Below are positions 16,779 to 25,776 of a stretch of 35,494 nucleotides of DNA, in pieces. The DNA is from Vulcanococcus sp. SFB_649D_100_25 (GTDB lineage: Bacteria; Cyanobacteriota; Cyanobacteriia; PCC-6307; Cyanobiaceae): the NCBI GenBank assembly GCA_030833825.1, contig JAURGL010000002.1, positions 1 to 35,494 on the forward strand. The letters are read 5' to 3'. Each line of letters opens with the position of its first letter. Positions within the stretch are counted from its first letter, which is position 1. The notes beneath the pieces were generated by a model. It was given only the letters and a program-made list of their open reading frames with translations. It ran no database searches and had not been told where the DNA came from. The position numbers and the translations under genes were made by a program.

Positions 16779-17912
16779 CTAGGCGGGCATGCTTTCCACG
16801 CCGGCCAGGGCGTTGCCGAGCAGTTCGCCAAAGCGGTGCAGTTGCCGTTTGCTGCCCATCACCACCAGCAGTTGCCCAGGCGCCAGCCGGATGTCACCCC
16901 CCGGATTGGCGATCAGAGACTCCACGGATCCTGTGCTCAGCTGACTGGCGGCGGGGTTGCGGATGGCGAGAACCAGGGCCCCGCTGCGGCGCCCCAACTG
17001 AAGCTCCGACAGGCTGGCCCCATTGAGATCCCCCAGGCGGTCGGGGTGCTCACTGAGCAGAAACTCCTCCACCTCACAATCGCTGCCGGCCAGGAGCTCC
17101 ATGAAGGTGACCGCCAGGGGGCGCAAGGCCGTTGCCGCCATGGCCCTCCCCCCGGCTACATAGGGGCTCACCACCTGATCGGCGCCGGCCAGGCGCAACT
17201 TGCCTTCCGCCTCTTCGCTATCGGCCCGGGCGATCAGGCGGGCGTTGGGAGCAAGGCCTCGGGCGCTGAGGATCACGTAGAGGTTGGCCGCGTTATTCGG
17301 CAGGGCCGCCACCAGGGCACGGCAGCGGTGGATGCCGGCTTCCTCGAGCGTTTCATCGAGGGTCGCGTCGCCCTGAAGCACGGTCAGGCCCCTTTGTTGG
17401 GCTTCATCGATGCGGTCGGCATCGTTTTCAACCACCAGGAGCTGGATGTTTTCCCCGCAGAGCTGCTCGGCAATCTCCCGTCCGATTCGGCCGTAGCCGC
17501 AGAGGATCACGTGCTGATTCATCGAACGCTGCAGCTGCTGGCGGTAACGCCGCTCGCGAAGGCGGCGGAAATAACCGGAATTCGTTAATTCCAGCAGCTT
17601 CTGCAGCGTTTGCTGCACCACCACCAGTCCGCCCACCAGCAACAGGGCGGTGACGACGCGACCACCGCTGTGCACCAAAGGGGTGTGCTCGTCACTGAAG
17701 CCCAGGGTGCTGAGGGTGATCAGCACCATCCAGTAGCAATCACCCCAGTCCCAGCCCTCACTGATGCGGTAGCCCACGGCACCGGCGTTGACCACCAGGG
17801 TCAGAGCCAGCACTGGGCCGGCCCAGGGGAGTTGATCCAGGAGACGGCGCAGGGGGGCCAGGGGACCCCGGTAGCGCGGGCGGATTGGTCCTCGGCGGCG
17901 GCGGGTGGTCAT
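16779..17912 (-). CDS. Two-helix potassium-channel-like protein with RCK (TrkA-N/TrkA-C) domains
   Basis: This 377-residue protein has helix 1 (about residues 30-48), a pore region (WMVLITLSTLGFSDEHT, 61-77), helix 2 (about 84-104), a Rossmann RCK domain starting HVILCGYGRIGREIAEQL (134-151) and a TrkA-C-like end (about 290-370). The layout matches MthK-like prokaryotic K+ channels gated by ligand binding to RCK rings. The selectivity filter reads T69-L-G-F-S rather than TVGYG. ATG 17912 overlaps the upstream GT9-like stop by four bases (ATGA). Potassium selectivity is uncertain because of the altered filter. Confidence 0.85.
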   Translation of the reverse strand: MTTRRRRGPIRPRYRGPLAPLRRLLDQLPWAGPVLALTLVVNAGAVGYRISEGWDWGDCYWMVLITLSTLGFSDEHTPLVHSGGRVVTALLLVGGLVVVQQTLQKLLELTNSGYFRRLRERRYRQQLQRSMNQHVILCGYGRIGREIAEQLCGENIQLLVVENDADRIDEAQQRGLTVLQGDATLDETLEEAGIHRCRALVAALPNNAANLYVILSARGLAPNARLIARADSEEAEGKLRLAGADQVVSPYVAGGRAMAATALRPLAVTFMELLAGSDCEVEEFLLSEHPDRLGDLNGASLSELQLGRRSGALVLAIRNPAASQLSTGSVESLIANPGGDIRLAPGQLLVVMGSKRQLHRFGELLGNALAGVESMPA

Positions 17913-18742
17913 CCCAGGCCGAGGGCCTGCAACACCGCACTGGGTTCAAGGCTGTGGAGCGATCCTGCTTGGCCCACCGCTTTGACCCCTTCGCGCTGGG
18001 GCAGAGCCTCAGGATCAGCGCCGATCGCCACCAGGGGCATCCCGCTGAACAGGGCCAGGGCATTGCTGAGGGGATCGCTGCTCAAAACGACGTCGCAGTT
18101 CGCCATTTGACAGGCACGCTCCATCAGCGATCCCGAGCTGGCCTGCACCACCCGCAGATCAGGCAGCTTGCTTCGAATCGCAGCCGGTAGGGCCTGCCAC
18201 TGATCAGCGGGCCAGTCCTGATTGGCGCCCGATGGGGAGAGCAGCAGAGCCGGTCCCTGGCCGCTGGGCATCGCGGCGGCAGCCTTCTCCAGGGAGGCTT
18301 TAGGCAAGGACAGGCGGAACTGCGCGGCGTCGAGCTCGATGCCGAGGGGTCGCAGAAAGGCCGCCATCGCTTGCGGGGGCCAGCCGCCGCCGGCCGTCAC
18401 GGTGCTTGTGGCGGAGAAGCCGCCGGCCGCCACCCGATTCGGGATATGGCTCATCGAGAGCATCAGGTCCACCTGCCGGCCCTGGGCCAGGTTGATGCAG
18501 GCCTGGAAATCCGGTTCCCGAACGTTCCCGAGCAGATTGGCCCAATCCGCCAGGCTCGGGCCGTCGTCAAAGCTGAAGGGAATCACCTTCTCGAGCGCCG
18601 GTAGCAGGGACCAGGCGCCGGCGGCCTTGGGGTCGCAGGCCACCTGAACCTGAGCTTTCAACGTTTCTGCCACCTTTGCTGCCGCAGGCAGCACCTGCAA
18701 TTGCTCAGAGAGGCCACCGGGAACCAAAAACAGAACGCGCAT
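17909..18742 (-). CDS. Glycosyltransferase family 9 (heptosyltransferase-like) protein
   Basis: ATG 18742 (MRVLFLVPGGLSEQLQVLPA) gives 277 residues; further upstream codons lie over ispD and do not look native. The N-terminal start, the LLSPSGANQDWPADQWQALP segment (about residues 170-190) and the SSDPLSNALALFSGMPLVAIG end match the GT-B fold of GT9 enzymes such as ADP-heptose:LPS heptosyltransferases. The protein is shorter than most heptosyltransferases (about 320-350). The acceptor and sugar cannot be inferred. It heads a coupled chain with the K+ channel (4 bp overlap) and fabG, and diverges from ispD with 74 bp between starts. Confidence 0.75.
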   Translation of the reverse strand: MRVLFLVPGGLSEQLQVLPAAAKVAETLKAQVQVACDPKAAGAWSLLPALEKVIPFSFDDGPSLADWANLLGNVREPDFQACINLAQGRQVDLMLSMSHIPNRVAAGGFSATSTVTAGGGWPPQAMAAFLRPLGIELDAAQFRLSLPKASLEKAAAAMPSGQGPALLLSPSGANQDWPADQWQALPAAIRSKLPDLRVVQASSGSLMERACQMANCDVVLSSDPLSNALALFSGMPLVAIGADPEALPQREGVKAVGQAGSLHSLEPSAVLQALGLG

Positions 18743-18816
18743 GGCTGCCGGTGGCGTGGGCGGATCGCAGGCTGATTGTATGTAGGTCTGATTACTCAGT
18801 TTTTCAGGAGCGGCTG

Positions 18817-19494
18817 ATGCATTTGCTGATTGCCTGCGCCGGCAGCGGTCGTCGCATGGGGGCTGAGCGCAACAAGCTGCTGCTGGAAGTCTGTGGTCGT
18901 CCGGTGCTTGCCTGGACCCTGGATGCCGCCTTGGCGTCCACCAGCGTGCGCTGGATCGGGATCGTCGGGCAGGCGGTGGATCGCGCCGACATCGAGCAGT
19001 TGGTGTCGGCTGCCAGGGCCCAGCTGCCGGTGGTCTGGATCCAAGGCGGTGAGACCCGCCAGGATTCCGTCTGCAACGGCCTGGCCGCCCTGCCGGAGGG
19101 GGCCACATCCGTCCTGATCCATGACGGGGCCCGCTGCCTGGTGGATCCCGCTCTGATTGATCGCTGCGCAGCGGCGGTGGATGCCGGCGATGCCGTGATC
19201 GCGGCGGCCCCAGTCACCGACACGATCAAGCGGGTGGATGCGGCGGGGGTGATTCAGGACACGCCCGATCGCTCCGTGCTCTGGGGTGCTCAGACGCCCC
19301 AGGGTTTTGCCGTCGAGCGCCTCAGGCAGGCCCACGCCCAGGCTCGGGCGGAAGGGTGGAGTGTCACCGACGACGCCTCCCTGTTCGAGCGTCTCGGCTG
19401 GCCGGTGAAGGTGATGGAGTCATCTCCCTCCAACATCAAGATCACCACCCCCTTTGACCTCACCATCGCCGAGGCGGTTCTGGCGGGTCGCTAG
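18817..19494 (+). CDS. ispD: 2-C-methyl-D-erythritol 4-phosphate cytidylyltransferase
   Basis: The third enzyme of the MEP isoprenoid pathway, which joins MEP and CTP to CDP-methylerythritol. ATG 18817 gives 225 residues and has an AGGAG Shine-Dalgarno sequence 7 bases upstream; a longer open frame from 18676 is discarded. The CTP-binding loop is ACAGSGRRMGAERNK (residues 6-20). GGETRQDSVCNGL, LIHDGARCLV, APVTDTIKRV, TPQGF and TDDASLFE follow the family order. The usual Pro after HDxAR is Cys here. The stop TAG (19492-19494) shares CTAG with the opposing peptidase gene. Confidence 0.94.
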   Translation: MHLLIACAGSGRRMGAERNKLLLEVCGRPVLAWTLDAALASTSVRWIGIVGQAVDRADIEQLVSAARAQLPVVWIQGGETRQDSVCNGLAALPEGATSVLIHDGARCLVDPALIDRCAAAVDAGDAVIAAAPVTDTIKRVDAAGVIQDTPDRSVLWGAQTPQGFAVERLRQAHAQARAEGWSVTDDASLFERLGWPVKVMESSPSNIKITTPFDLTIAEAVLAGR

Positions 19495-20405
19495 AGCAGC
19501 TCCAACGTTCCGCAGCCCCCATCGAGCCGGGCCCTGCGGCCCAACGGCAGGGCTGCATTGCCGCAGTCATGGCCAAAGGGCAGCTGCCCCACGACGGGGA
19601 TCCCTAGGCCCTCCGTGCGCTCCCGCAGCACCTGCTCCAGCGTGAAGCGGGACCGGTCGTTGGCTGCGCTCTCCTCCCGGGCGTCATCGTCCTCGCAGTC
19701 GCTGAAGCTGCCGAAGCCAATGCCCGCCAACCGTTGCAGCACCCCTGAAAGCCTCCAGTGGGTGAGCATGCGATCAATCCGGTAGGGGGCCTCGCCCACG
19801 TCCTCCAGCAGCAGGATCGCTCCCTGAAGGTCAGGCCAGTGGGGGGTGCCCAACAGATGGGTGGCCACGGTGAGGTTGCCCACCAGCAGGTGCCCTTCGG
19901 CCAGGCCACCCCCCCAGCCGCTGCCCTGCAGTGGGGGCAGGCTCGATCCGAACAGCAGGGACTTCAGCCGCTCCTGACTCCAGAGCGGCTCCGCAGCCAG
20001 TGTTGTGAGCATCGGTCCGTGGATGCCCCCAGGGATCCCGGCGGCCTGTCGCGCCCAGAGCAGGGAGGTGACATCGGAGAAGCCCAGGAGCCAGTGGGGG
20101 CGTGCTTGCTCGCCCACTGACTCGGGCTTCTCCAACAGTCGGGCCGATCCCCAGCCGCCGCGAAGGCAGGCCAGCAGAGGGGCTTGCGCCTGTAGGTCAT
20201 TCAGACGTTCAGCGTCGGAGCCGGCGTAGTAACCCCAGCTCCGAAGCGGTTGGGGGTGGGGGGCCACCTCCAGGCCCCAGCCTTCGACGATGGAGATCCC
20301 CGCTGTGAGGCGCTCCAGGGCCTCGGGCTGTAGGGCTGAACTGGCAGCGACCAGTTGAACCCGATCGCCGATCTGCAGAGGGCTGGGCCAGGGGACGGGG
20401 CTCAT
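19491..20405 (-). CDS. S66-family LD-carboxypeptidase / MccF-like peptidase
   Basis: A 304-residue protein of peptidase family S66. The nucleophile serine is in GFSDVTSLLWA (about residue 130), with PLLACLRGGWGSARLL before it. The catalytic Glu (ILLLEDVGEAPYRIDRML) and His (LPFGHDCGNAALPLG) complete the triad. LdcA enzymes trim the terminal D-Ala from murein tetrapeptides during recycling, while MccF relatives hydrolyse microcin-type conjugates; sequence alone does not separate the two. Its ATG overlaps the UbiA-like gene's stop (ATGA, 20402-20405). Confidence 0.85.
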   Translation of the reverse strand: MSPVPWPSPLQIGDRVQLVAASSALQPEALERLTAGISIVEGWGLEVAPHPQPLRSWGYYAGSDAERLNDLQAQAPLLACLRGGWGSARLLEKPESVGEQARPHWLLGFSDVTSLLWARQAAGIPGGIHGPMLTTLAAEPLWSQERLKSLLFGSSLPPLQGSGWGGGLAEGHLLVGNLTVATHLLGTPHWPDLQGAILLLEDVGEAPYRIDRMLTHWRLSGVLQRLAGIGFGSFSDCEDDDAREESAANDRSRFTLEQVLRERTEGLGIPVVGQLPFGHDCGNAALPLGRRARLDGGCGTLELL

Positions 20406-21325
20406 GGCAGCACCGTCCAGCTGCGCCCGATCACCAGGGCCAGCAGGAGCAGAGAACCCAGAAACACCTGATGGCGGAAGTGTTGGCCGAAGCTGGATCG
20501 AGGCAGGTCGACCCGGCGCAGCCGCAGGCTTTCCCGCAACTGTCCGGCGCCCGCCACCGCCCAGAGGGCCCAGAAGGGGACGCCTACCCCCTGGAGTGCG
20601 GCGCCAAGGCCGAGCAGCAGCAAGCTGCCGAAATAACAGAGGCCAACGGCCATCGGGGCCCGGGCCCCCAGGCTGAGGGCGCTGCTGTTGACCCCGACTC
20701 GGCGATCGTCATCGCGATCGGACATGGCATAGACCGTGTCGAAACCGAAGGTCCACAGGAGCGTGGCCAGCCAGATGCAGGCCAGGGGCCAGCCGCCGGA
20801 GAGGGAGCTGCTGGCGGCAGCCCAGGGGATCAGGACGGCAAAGCCCCAGCAGAGGGCGAGCACCGCCTGGGGGTAGGGAAACCAGCGCTTCGCCGAGGGA
20901 TAAAGGAGCACCGGCGGCAGCGCCGCGATTGACAGCAGCAGGCAGAGGTTGCGGCTTGCGGCCGGTAGCCCCCAGATCACAACAGCCAGGGCCACCAGCA
21001 GGCAGAGGAGCAACAGGACGGCCGCTCCGACCACGCCGATCTGCCCGCTCGCCAGCGGGCGTTGACGGGTTCGCTCCACCAGCGGATCAATGCGGCGATC
21101 CCAGAGGTCATTGGCGACGCAGCCGGCTCCACTCACCGCCAGTCCCCCGAGAACGATGGCCCCCACCAGGGCGCTCGAAGGAGGGCCCTGGGGCAGCAGC
21201 CACAGGCTCCAACCGGCTGGGATCAACAAAATCAGTCGCCCACTGGGTTTGTCCCACCGCAGTAGGCCAATCCAGGCCCGCAGGAACGCCATCAGTCCAG
21301 TTGCGGCGGCCAAGACGCTGTTCAC
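20402..21325 (-). CDS. UbiA-family 4-hydroxybenzoate polyprenyltransferase (plastoquinone pathway)
   Basis: A 307-residue integral membrane prenyltransferase with about eight or nine helices. The Mg-pyrophosphate motifs are NDLWDRRID (residues 72-80), followed by ERTRQRPLASG, and DTVYAMSDRDDDRRVG (195-210). The N-terminal LLRWDKPSGRLILLIPAGW is typical of UbiA/4-hydroxybenzoate polyprenyltransferases. In cyanobacteria this enzyme prenylates 4-hydroxybenzoate for plastoquinone. A second possible start is Met12. The gene is translationally coupled to the S66 peptidase and diverges from ppx/gppA with 74 bp between starts. Confidence 0.9.
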   Translation of the reverse strand: MNSVLAAATGLMAFLRAWIGLLRWDKPSGRLILLIPAGWSLWLLPQGPPSSALVGAIVLGGLAVSGAGCVANDLWDRRIDPLVERTRQRPLASGQIGVVGAAVLLLLCLLVALAVVIWGLPAASRNLCLLLSIAALPPVLLYPSAKRWFPYPQAVLALCWGFAVLIPWAAASSSLSGGWPLACIWLATLLWTFGFDTVYAMSDRDDDRRVGVNSSALSLGARAPMAVGLCYFGSLLLLGLGAALQGVGVPFWALWAVAGAGQLRESLRLRRVDLPRSSFGQHFRHQVFLGSLLLLALVIGRSWTVLP

Positions 21326-21399
21326 ACGGCGGGGGCACCCTAGGTCTGCTGAGCGGGCCGGCAGCAGTGCGAAAGTGGCTGCGCGCCTGAAACCGGCCT

Positions 21400-22989
21400 G
21401 TGAGTGAAGCTCCCAGCGGCACGATCCGCCCGGTTGCGGGCATCGATATCGGCACCAATTCGATCCACCTGCTGATCGCCGGGGTGGACCCGGAGCTGCG
21501 CAGTTTTTCGGTCCTGCTCACGGAGAAATCCACCACGCGCCTGGGGGATCGCGATCCCCAGAGCGGTGATCTCACGCCCGAGGCGATCGAGCGGGCCTTC
21601 ACCACCCTGCGCCACTGCCGCGAGTTGGCCGCGAGCCACGGGGTGGCCCTCGCTGATGTGGTGACCGCCGCCACCAGTGCGGTGCGCGAGGCCCCCAACG
21701 GCCGCGAGTTTCTGCAGTCCATCCAGGAACAGCTGGGCCTGGATGTGGACCTGGTGAGTGGTCCGGAGGAGGCCCGCCTGATCTACCTCGGCGTTCTCTC
21801 GGGAATGGCCTTTGGGGATCAGCCCCACGTGATCGTTGACATCGGTGGAGGGTCAACCGAGCTGGTGTTGGCTGATGCCTCCGATGCCCGCGCCCTCACC
21901 AGCACCAGGATTGGTGCGGTCCGCCTGCAGCGCGATTTCGTGCGGGAGGAACCCATCCCCCCGAAGCGGGTGGCCTTCTTGCGGGCCTTCATCCAGGGGG
22001 CTCTGGAGCCGGCGGTCCTCAAGGTGCGGCAGCGCCTGAACCCTGGGGAAAAGCCGGTGTTGGTGGCCACCAGCGGGACGGCCATGGCGGTGGCGGCGAT
22101 GGCCGCCCAGGAGGAGCCAAGACCTCCCCTGCGGATGCAGGGCTACCGGGTCAGCCGCGCCAAGTTGGATCAACTGGTGACGCGTCTGCTGGTCATGACG
22201 CCGGAGGAGCGCCGGGCTGTGCCGGGCCTCAATGAACGTCGCGCCGAAATCATCGTTCCTGGGGCCCTGATCCTGCAGACCGCGATGAGCATGCTCGGGG
22301 CCGACGAGCTGGTGATCAGTGAACGGGCCCTGCGGGAGGGGCTGATTGTCGATTGGATGCTGCGCAACGATCTGATCGTTGATCGCTTCAGCTTCCAGAG
22401 CAGCATTCGTCAGCGCACGGTCCTGCATCAGGCCCAGCGCTACGGGGTGGATCTCTCCCGCTCTGAGCGGGTGGCTGGCTTGGCCTTAAGCCTCTATCAG
22501 CAGAGCCATGGGGTCCTCCATCAAGACGATGGCCAGGGCCGACAGTTGCTCTGGGCCGCCGCGATGCTCCATAGCTGCGGGCAGCACATCAATGTTGGGG
22601 CCTATCACAAGCACACCTGGTATCTGATCCGTCACGGCGACTTGCTCGGCTATTCCGACAGCGAGCACTTGATGGTGGCTGCGATCGCCCGCTACCACCG
22701 CCGCTCTCTACCCAAAAAGCGGCATGAGTCCTGGCAGCTCCTCGATGGCAGGGAGCAACGGCGCACCGTGGCGGCGATGGCCTTGTTGCTGCGTCTGGCG
22801 GTGGCTGTGGACCGGCGCCCCCAGCCGGTGCTGGCGGGGCTCACGTTGGAGCGCCAGTCCGAGAGCTGCGTTTCGATCACCCTGAAGCCCGCTTCCCCTG
22901 AGCTGGATCTCAGCCTGGAGCGCTGGAGTCTGCGCTCCTGCGCGGCTGCCGTTGAGGAGGCCGTGGGGCTGCGACTTGAGGTGTCTTGA
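21400..22989 (+). CDS. ppx: Ppx/GppA phosphatase with C-terminal HD-like domain
   Basis: A 529-residue protein starting at GTG 21400. The ASKHA-fold phosphatase half has AGIDIGTNSIHLLIAG (residues 13-28), SGPEEARLIYLGV with the likely catalytic Glu (about 123-124), VDIGGGSTELVLAD (146-159) and ATSGTAMAVAAM. The C-terminal half (about residues 320-529) is helical with HSCGQHINVGAYHKHTWYLI and AAIARYHRR, an HD-like arrangement also found in long exopolyphosphatases. It would hydrolyse polyphosphate or pppGpp; which one is not decided by the sequence. Confidence 0.9.
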   Translation: MSEAPSGTIRPVAGIDIGTNSIHLLIAGVDPELRSFSVLLTEKSTTRLGDRDPQSGDLTPEAIERAFTTLRHCRELAASHGVALADVVTAATSAVREAPNGREFLQSIQEQLGLDVDLVSGPEEARLIYLGVLSGMAFGDQPHVIVDIGGGSTELVLADASDARALTSTRIGAVRLQRDFVREEPIPPKRVAFLRAFIQGALEPAVLKVRQRLNPGEKPVLVATSGTAMAVAAMAAQEEPRPPLRMQGYRVSRAKLDQLVTRLLVMTPEERRAVPGLNERRAEIIVPGALILQTAMSMLGADELVISERALREGLIVDWMLRNDLIVDRFSFQSSIRQRTVLHQAQRYGVDLSRSERVAGLALSLYQQSHGVLHQDDGQGRQLLWAAAMLHSCGQHINVGAYHKHTWYLIRHGDLLGYSDSEHLMVAAIARYHRRSLPKKRHESWQLLDGREQRRTVAAMALLLRLAVAVDRRPQPVLAGLTLERQSESCVSITLKPASPELDLSLERWSLRSCAAAVEEAVGLRLEVS

Positions 22990-22996
22990 GATCAGC

Positions 22997-23025
22997 TGCG
23001 GCTTGCAGGTATGCAGCAAGCTGCA
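22997..23025. terminator. Stem-loop after ppx/gppA
   Basis: TGCGGCTTGC (22997-23006) pairs with GCAAGCTGCA (23016-23025) across a 9-base loop: 10 bp with one G-U. It begins 8 bases beyond the ppx stop and also lies downstream of the minus-strand tRNA. It could close both transcripts. The following sequence is not T-rich. Confidence 0.4.
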
Positions 23026-23065
23026 AGATTGGCTGCTTGATTAACAACCAGGTGTCTCAAATCAA

Positions 23066-23137
<72 letters not shown>

Positions 23138-23190
23138 TTGTGCGCTGATTGCTCGCGCCCCGCGACTTTAGGACATCACCCGCACCGGCC

Positions 23191-23955
23191 TCAGTCGATG
23201 CCCCCGCGAAAGAGGTGGTTGTGACTGGCTGAGTAGAGCTTGGAGCGGGGCTCCCCAGGGGCTGCCAGAGCAGGGCTCACCAGATACAGGGTCGTGCGGA
23301 TCAGGTCTCGCTCCTGACTGACCCGGGCCATGTCCCGCAGTGGGATCACACTGAGCCATTGATCGGGCCAGCTCACCCGGTAACCAATGGCCACCGGGGT
23401 GTCGGCCGGGTAGTGCTTCAGCAGCTCCGCCTGCACCTCCTCCACATGCCTGGCGCTGAGGTAGAGGCAGAGGGAGGCCTTGAGCGAGGCCAGGCGCTCG
23501 AGGGATTCACTCTCCGGAACACCGGTGCGACCACCGGCCCGGCCGATCACGATCGTCTGCACCAGGCCGGGAATCGTCAACTCGCTGCTCAGGGCTGCGG
23601 CTGTGGCCTGATAGGCACTCAGTCCAGGCACCACCTCCACGTCAACCTCCGCATCCAGCAGGCGGCAGAGTTGTTCGTTGAGGGCGCTGTAGAGGCAGGT
23701 GTCCCCATCGTGCAGCCGCACCACCCGTTTGCCGGCCGCGGCCCGCTCGAGCATGGCCTCCATCACCTCTTCAAGGGTGAGGGTGCTGGTGCGAATCCGT
23801 TCGCACGCAGCGGGTGCCATGGCCGCCAACTGGGGATTGACCAGGGAATCGGTCCAGATCAGGACCTCCGCCGCTTCAATGGCCCTGGCGGCCCGCAGGG
23901 TAAGCAGGTCAGGGGCACCGGGCCCCGCCCCAACGATCCATACCTTGCCGCTCAT
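23191..23955 (-). CDS. cobM: Precorrin-4 C11-methyltransferase
   Basis: A 254-residue S-adenosylmethionine-dependent methylase of the corrin pathway, transferring a methyl group to C11 of precorrin-4. The start VWIVGAGPGAPDLLTLRA, the VVRLHDGDTCLYSALNEQ segment (about residues 77-94), VEVVPGLSAYQATAAAL and the later YLSARHVEEVQAEL match the CobM/CbiF tetrapyrrole-methylase fold. The usual GDP sequence is represented by HDGDTCLY. ATG 23955 overlaps the lgt stop by four bases (ATGA). It is the distal gene of the petC-petA-lgt-cobM series. Confidence 0.93.
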   Translation of the reverse strand: MSGKVWIVGAGPGAPDLLTLRAARAIEAAEVLIWTDSLVNPQLAAMAPAACERIRTSTLTLEEVMEAMLERAAAGKRVVRLHDGDTCLYSALNEQLCRLLDAEVDVEVVPGLSAYQATAAALSSELTIPGLVQTIVIGRAGGRTGVPESESLERLASLKASLCLYLSARHVEEVQAELLKHYPADTPVAIGYRVSWPDQWLSVIPLRDMARVSQERDLIRTTLYLVSPALAAPGEPRSKLYSASHNHLFRGGID

Positions 23956-24806
23956 GGGTTCACTCCGCTGGGATCCGGCAAGGGTTGACGCCGCCCGTAG
24001 AGCCAGTAGAGCCCAAGGGATCCAAGGGCGATCAACAGCAGGCTGATCAGCTGGGCCATCCGCAGACCACCTTCGCAGTAGGGAGGGGTACCGACCAGGC
24101 AGAGGGGGTCAATCCGCAGTCCCTCGATCCAGAGGCGACCCAGGCTGTAGCCGATCAGGTAAACGCAGCTGATTGCTCCTGCCGGCAGCTTGATCGTGCC
24201 GCGGATGCCCCGCTGGAACAGGGTCAGGAGCACCAGCAGGACCCCAAGATTCCAGAGGGATTCGTAGAGAAAGGTTGGATGAAAGGTCGCCTGATCAAGA
24301 AATTCAACCGGTCGATTCGCAAAAGGAATCGTCAGCTTCCAGGGCAGATCAGTGGGTAGACCAAAGGCCTCGGAATTGAAGAAATTCCCCCAGCGCCCAA
24401 TGGTCTGTCCGAGGGCGACCGAGGGCAGCAGGACATCCAACAGGTTCCAGAAGGGGATCCGGCGCCAACGGGAGTAGAGGATCACCGCCAGGGTTCCCCC
24501 GATCAGGGCGCCATGGATGGCGATGCCCCCTCGCCAGATCGCCAGGGCATCGAGCCAATTGAGTTGGTATTGCCGCCACTCAAAGGTGACGTAGTAAACG
24601 CGTGCCCCCAGGACAGCCGCTAGCACCAACAACGGCAGCAGGTCCGCGATCAGAGCGGGATCAATGCCCCGCTGCTTGCCAAGTCGGGTGGCTAGGGCCA
24701 GGCCGCAGAGCACGGCAATGGCGATCAGCAGGCCATACCAACGCAGTGAAAAAGGCCCCAGCTGAAACAGCAAGGGGCCCGGAGAGGTGAACACAGCGAG
24801 GGGCAT
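23952..24806 (-). CDS. lgt: Prolipoprotein diacylglyceryl transferase
   Basis: A 284-residue membrane enzyme with about seven helices that transfers diacylglycerol to the lipobox cysteine of prolipoproteins. Signature parts are FSLRWYGLLIAIAVL near the start, IWRGGIAIHGALIGG with the essential His, and GQTIGRWGNFFNSEAFG (the Lgt signature, about residues 137-153). Its ATG shares its A with the petA stop (TGATG, 24804-24808), and its own stop overlaps the cobM start. Confidence 0.95.
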   Translation of the reverse strand: MPLAVFTSPGPLLFQLGPFSLRWYGLLIAIAVLCGLALATRLGKQRGIDPALIADLLPLLVLAAVLGARVYYVTFEWRQYQLNWLDALAIWRGGIAIHGALIGGTLAVILYSRWRRIPFWNLLDVLLPSVALGQTIGRWGNFFNSEAFGLPTDLPWKLTIPFANRPVEFLDQATFHPTFLYESLWNLGVLLVLLTLFQRGIRGTIKLPAGAISCVYLIGYSLGRLWIEGLRIDPLCLVGTPPYCEGGLRMAQLISLLLIALGSLGLYWLYGRRQPLPDPSGVNP

Positions 24807-25738
24807 CAGATGCCTTCGGCGGCCTGCACCTTCTCAATCTGCTTCTTCTTCAGCACCAGCAGGATCTGGGCCAGGGCAACAGCGGCGAAGAAGGCCAGAA
24901 GGCCGTAGATGCGCAGGGGGTTCTGGAGAACGACTTCCGCATCAAGCTGACCGAAACCACCCACGTTGGGGTCGTTGGTCAGGGCTGCGCCGGCGGCCAC
25001 CACATCACCAACCTGGGCGGTGACGGTTGGGCCCGCGGGGATCGTGTCGCTGACGCTGTTGCCGTCGTCGGTCTTGATCACAACGACAGAGCCGCCGTTG
25101 TCGCCAGCGTTCACAGCTTGAACGGTGCCTGCAGCAGAGGCGGTGTAGACGGTGTTGTTGCTCTTCTCACCGGTGGGATACACCTGGCCACGGCCGCGGT
25201 TGCCACCGACGTGCAACTGGTACTTGCCGAAGTGGATCTTGCTGTCGGCTGCAGGATCGGGGGAAAGGATCGGGAAGACGATCTTCTGGTGGTCGTCACC
25301 GGGCAGGGGACCCACCAAGAGGATGTTGGGGTTCTCTTCGTTCCAGGTGGTGACGTAGACGCCCGCGGTCTCTTCCTTGAGTTCGTCGCTGAGGCGATCA
25401 GCGGGGGCAAGGGTGAAGCCGTCGGGAAGCATCACCACGGCACCTACGTTCAGGCCGGTGGGGCTGCCATCGCCCGAGACCTGTTGAACCTTGGTGTCGT
25501 AGGGGATTTCCACTTCAACCTTGAACACCTCGTCGGGGAAGACCGCCTGGGGCAGTTCCACGTGGGTGGGCTTCTTGGCGAGGTGGCAGTTGGCGCAAGC
25601 CAGTTTGCCGGTGGCTTCCCGGGGGTAGTCGTAGTTCTGTTGGGCCCAGAACGGGTAAGCCCAGCTGGCCTGGGGAGCGAACAGCAGTGCGCTGAAGGCC
25701 AGCAACGAGCTCAGCAGCAGGGAGAAGGAGCGACGCAT
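24806..25738 (-). CDS. petA: Cytochrome f (apocytochrome f precursor)
   Basis: The c-type cytochrome of the b6f complex, which passes electrons from the Rieske centre to plastocyanin or cytochrome c6 in the thylakoid lumen. ATG 25738 gives 310 residues; an in-frame ATG at 25786 lies inside petC and is less likely. A signal peptide (residues 1-27, ending ASWA) is followed by mature YPFW, whose N-terminal Tyr is the unusual heme ligand. The heme motif is CANCH (48-52). A single C-terminal helix (IYGLLAFFAAVALAQILLVL) anchors it before a basic stromal tail. It lies 38 bp after petC. Confidence 0.97.
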   Translation of the reverse strand: MRRSFSLLLSSLLAFSALLFAPQASWAYPFWAQQNYDYPREATGKLACANCHLAKKPTHVELPQAVFPDEVFKVEVEIPYDTKVQQVSGDGSPTGLNVGAVVMLPDGFTLAPADRLSDELKEETAGVYVTTWNEENPNILLVGPLPGDDHQKIVFPILSPDPAADSKIHFGKYQLHVGGNRGRGQVYPTGEKSNNTVYTASAAGTVQAVNAGDNGGSVVVIKTDDGNSVSDTIPAGPTVTAQVGDVVAAGAALTNDPNVGGFGQLDAEVVLQNPLRIYGLLAFFAAVALAQILLVLKKKQIEKVQAAEGI

Positions 25739-25776
25739 GGGGCGTTGGGGCAAGGGGGGAACGGTCGAGGAGGAGA

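Noticed and set aside
19116..19151. IspD HDGARC in place of HDxARP as a possible loss of function
   Set aside because: All other CTP- and substrate-binding motifs are intact, and I recall similar substitutions in cyanobacterial IspD, so it is probably normal variation.
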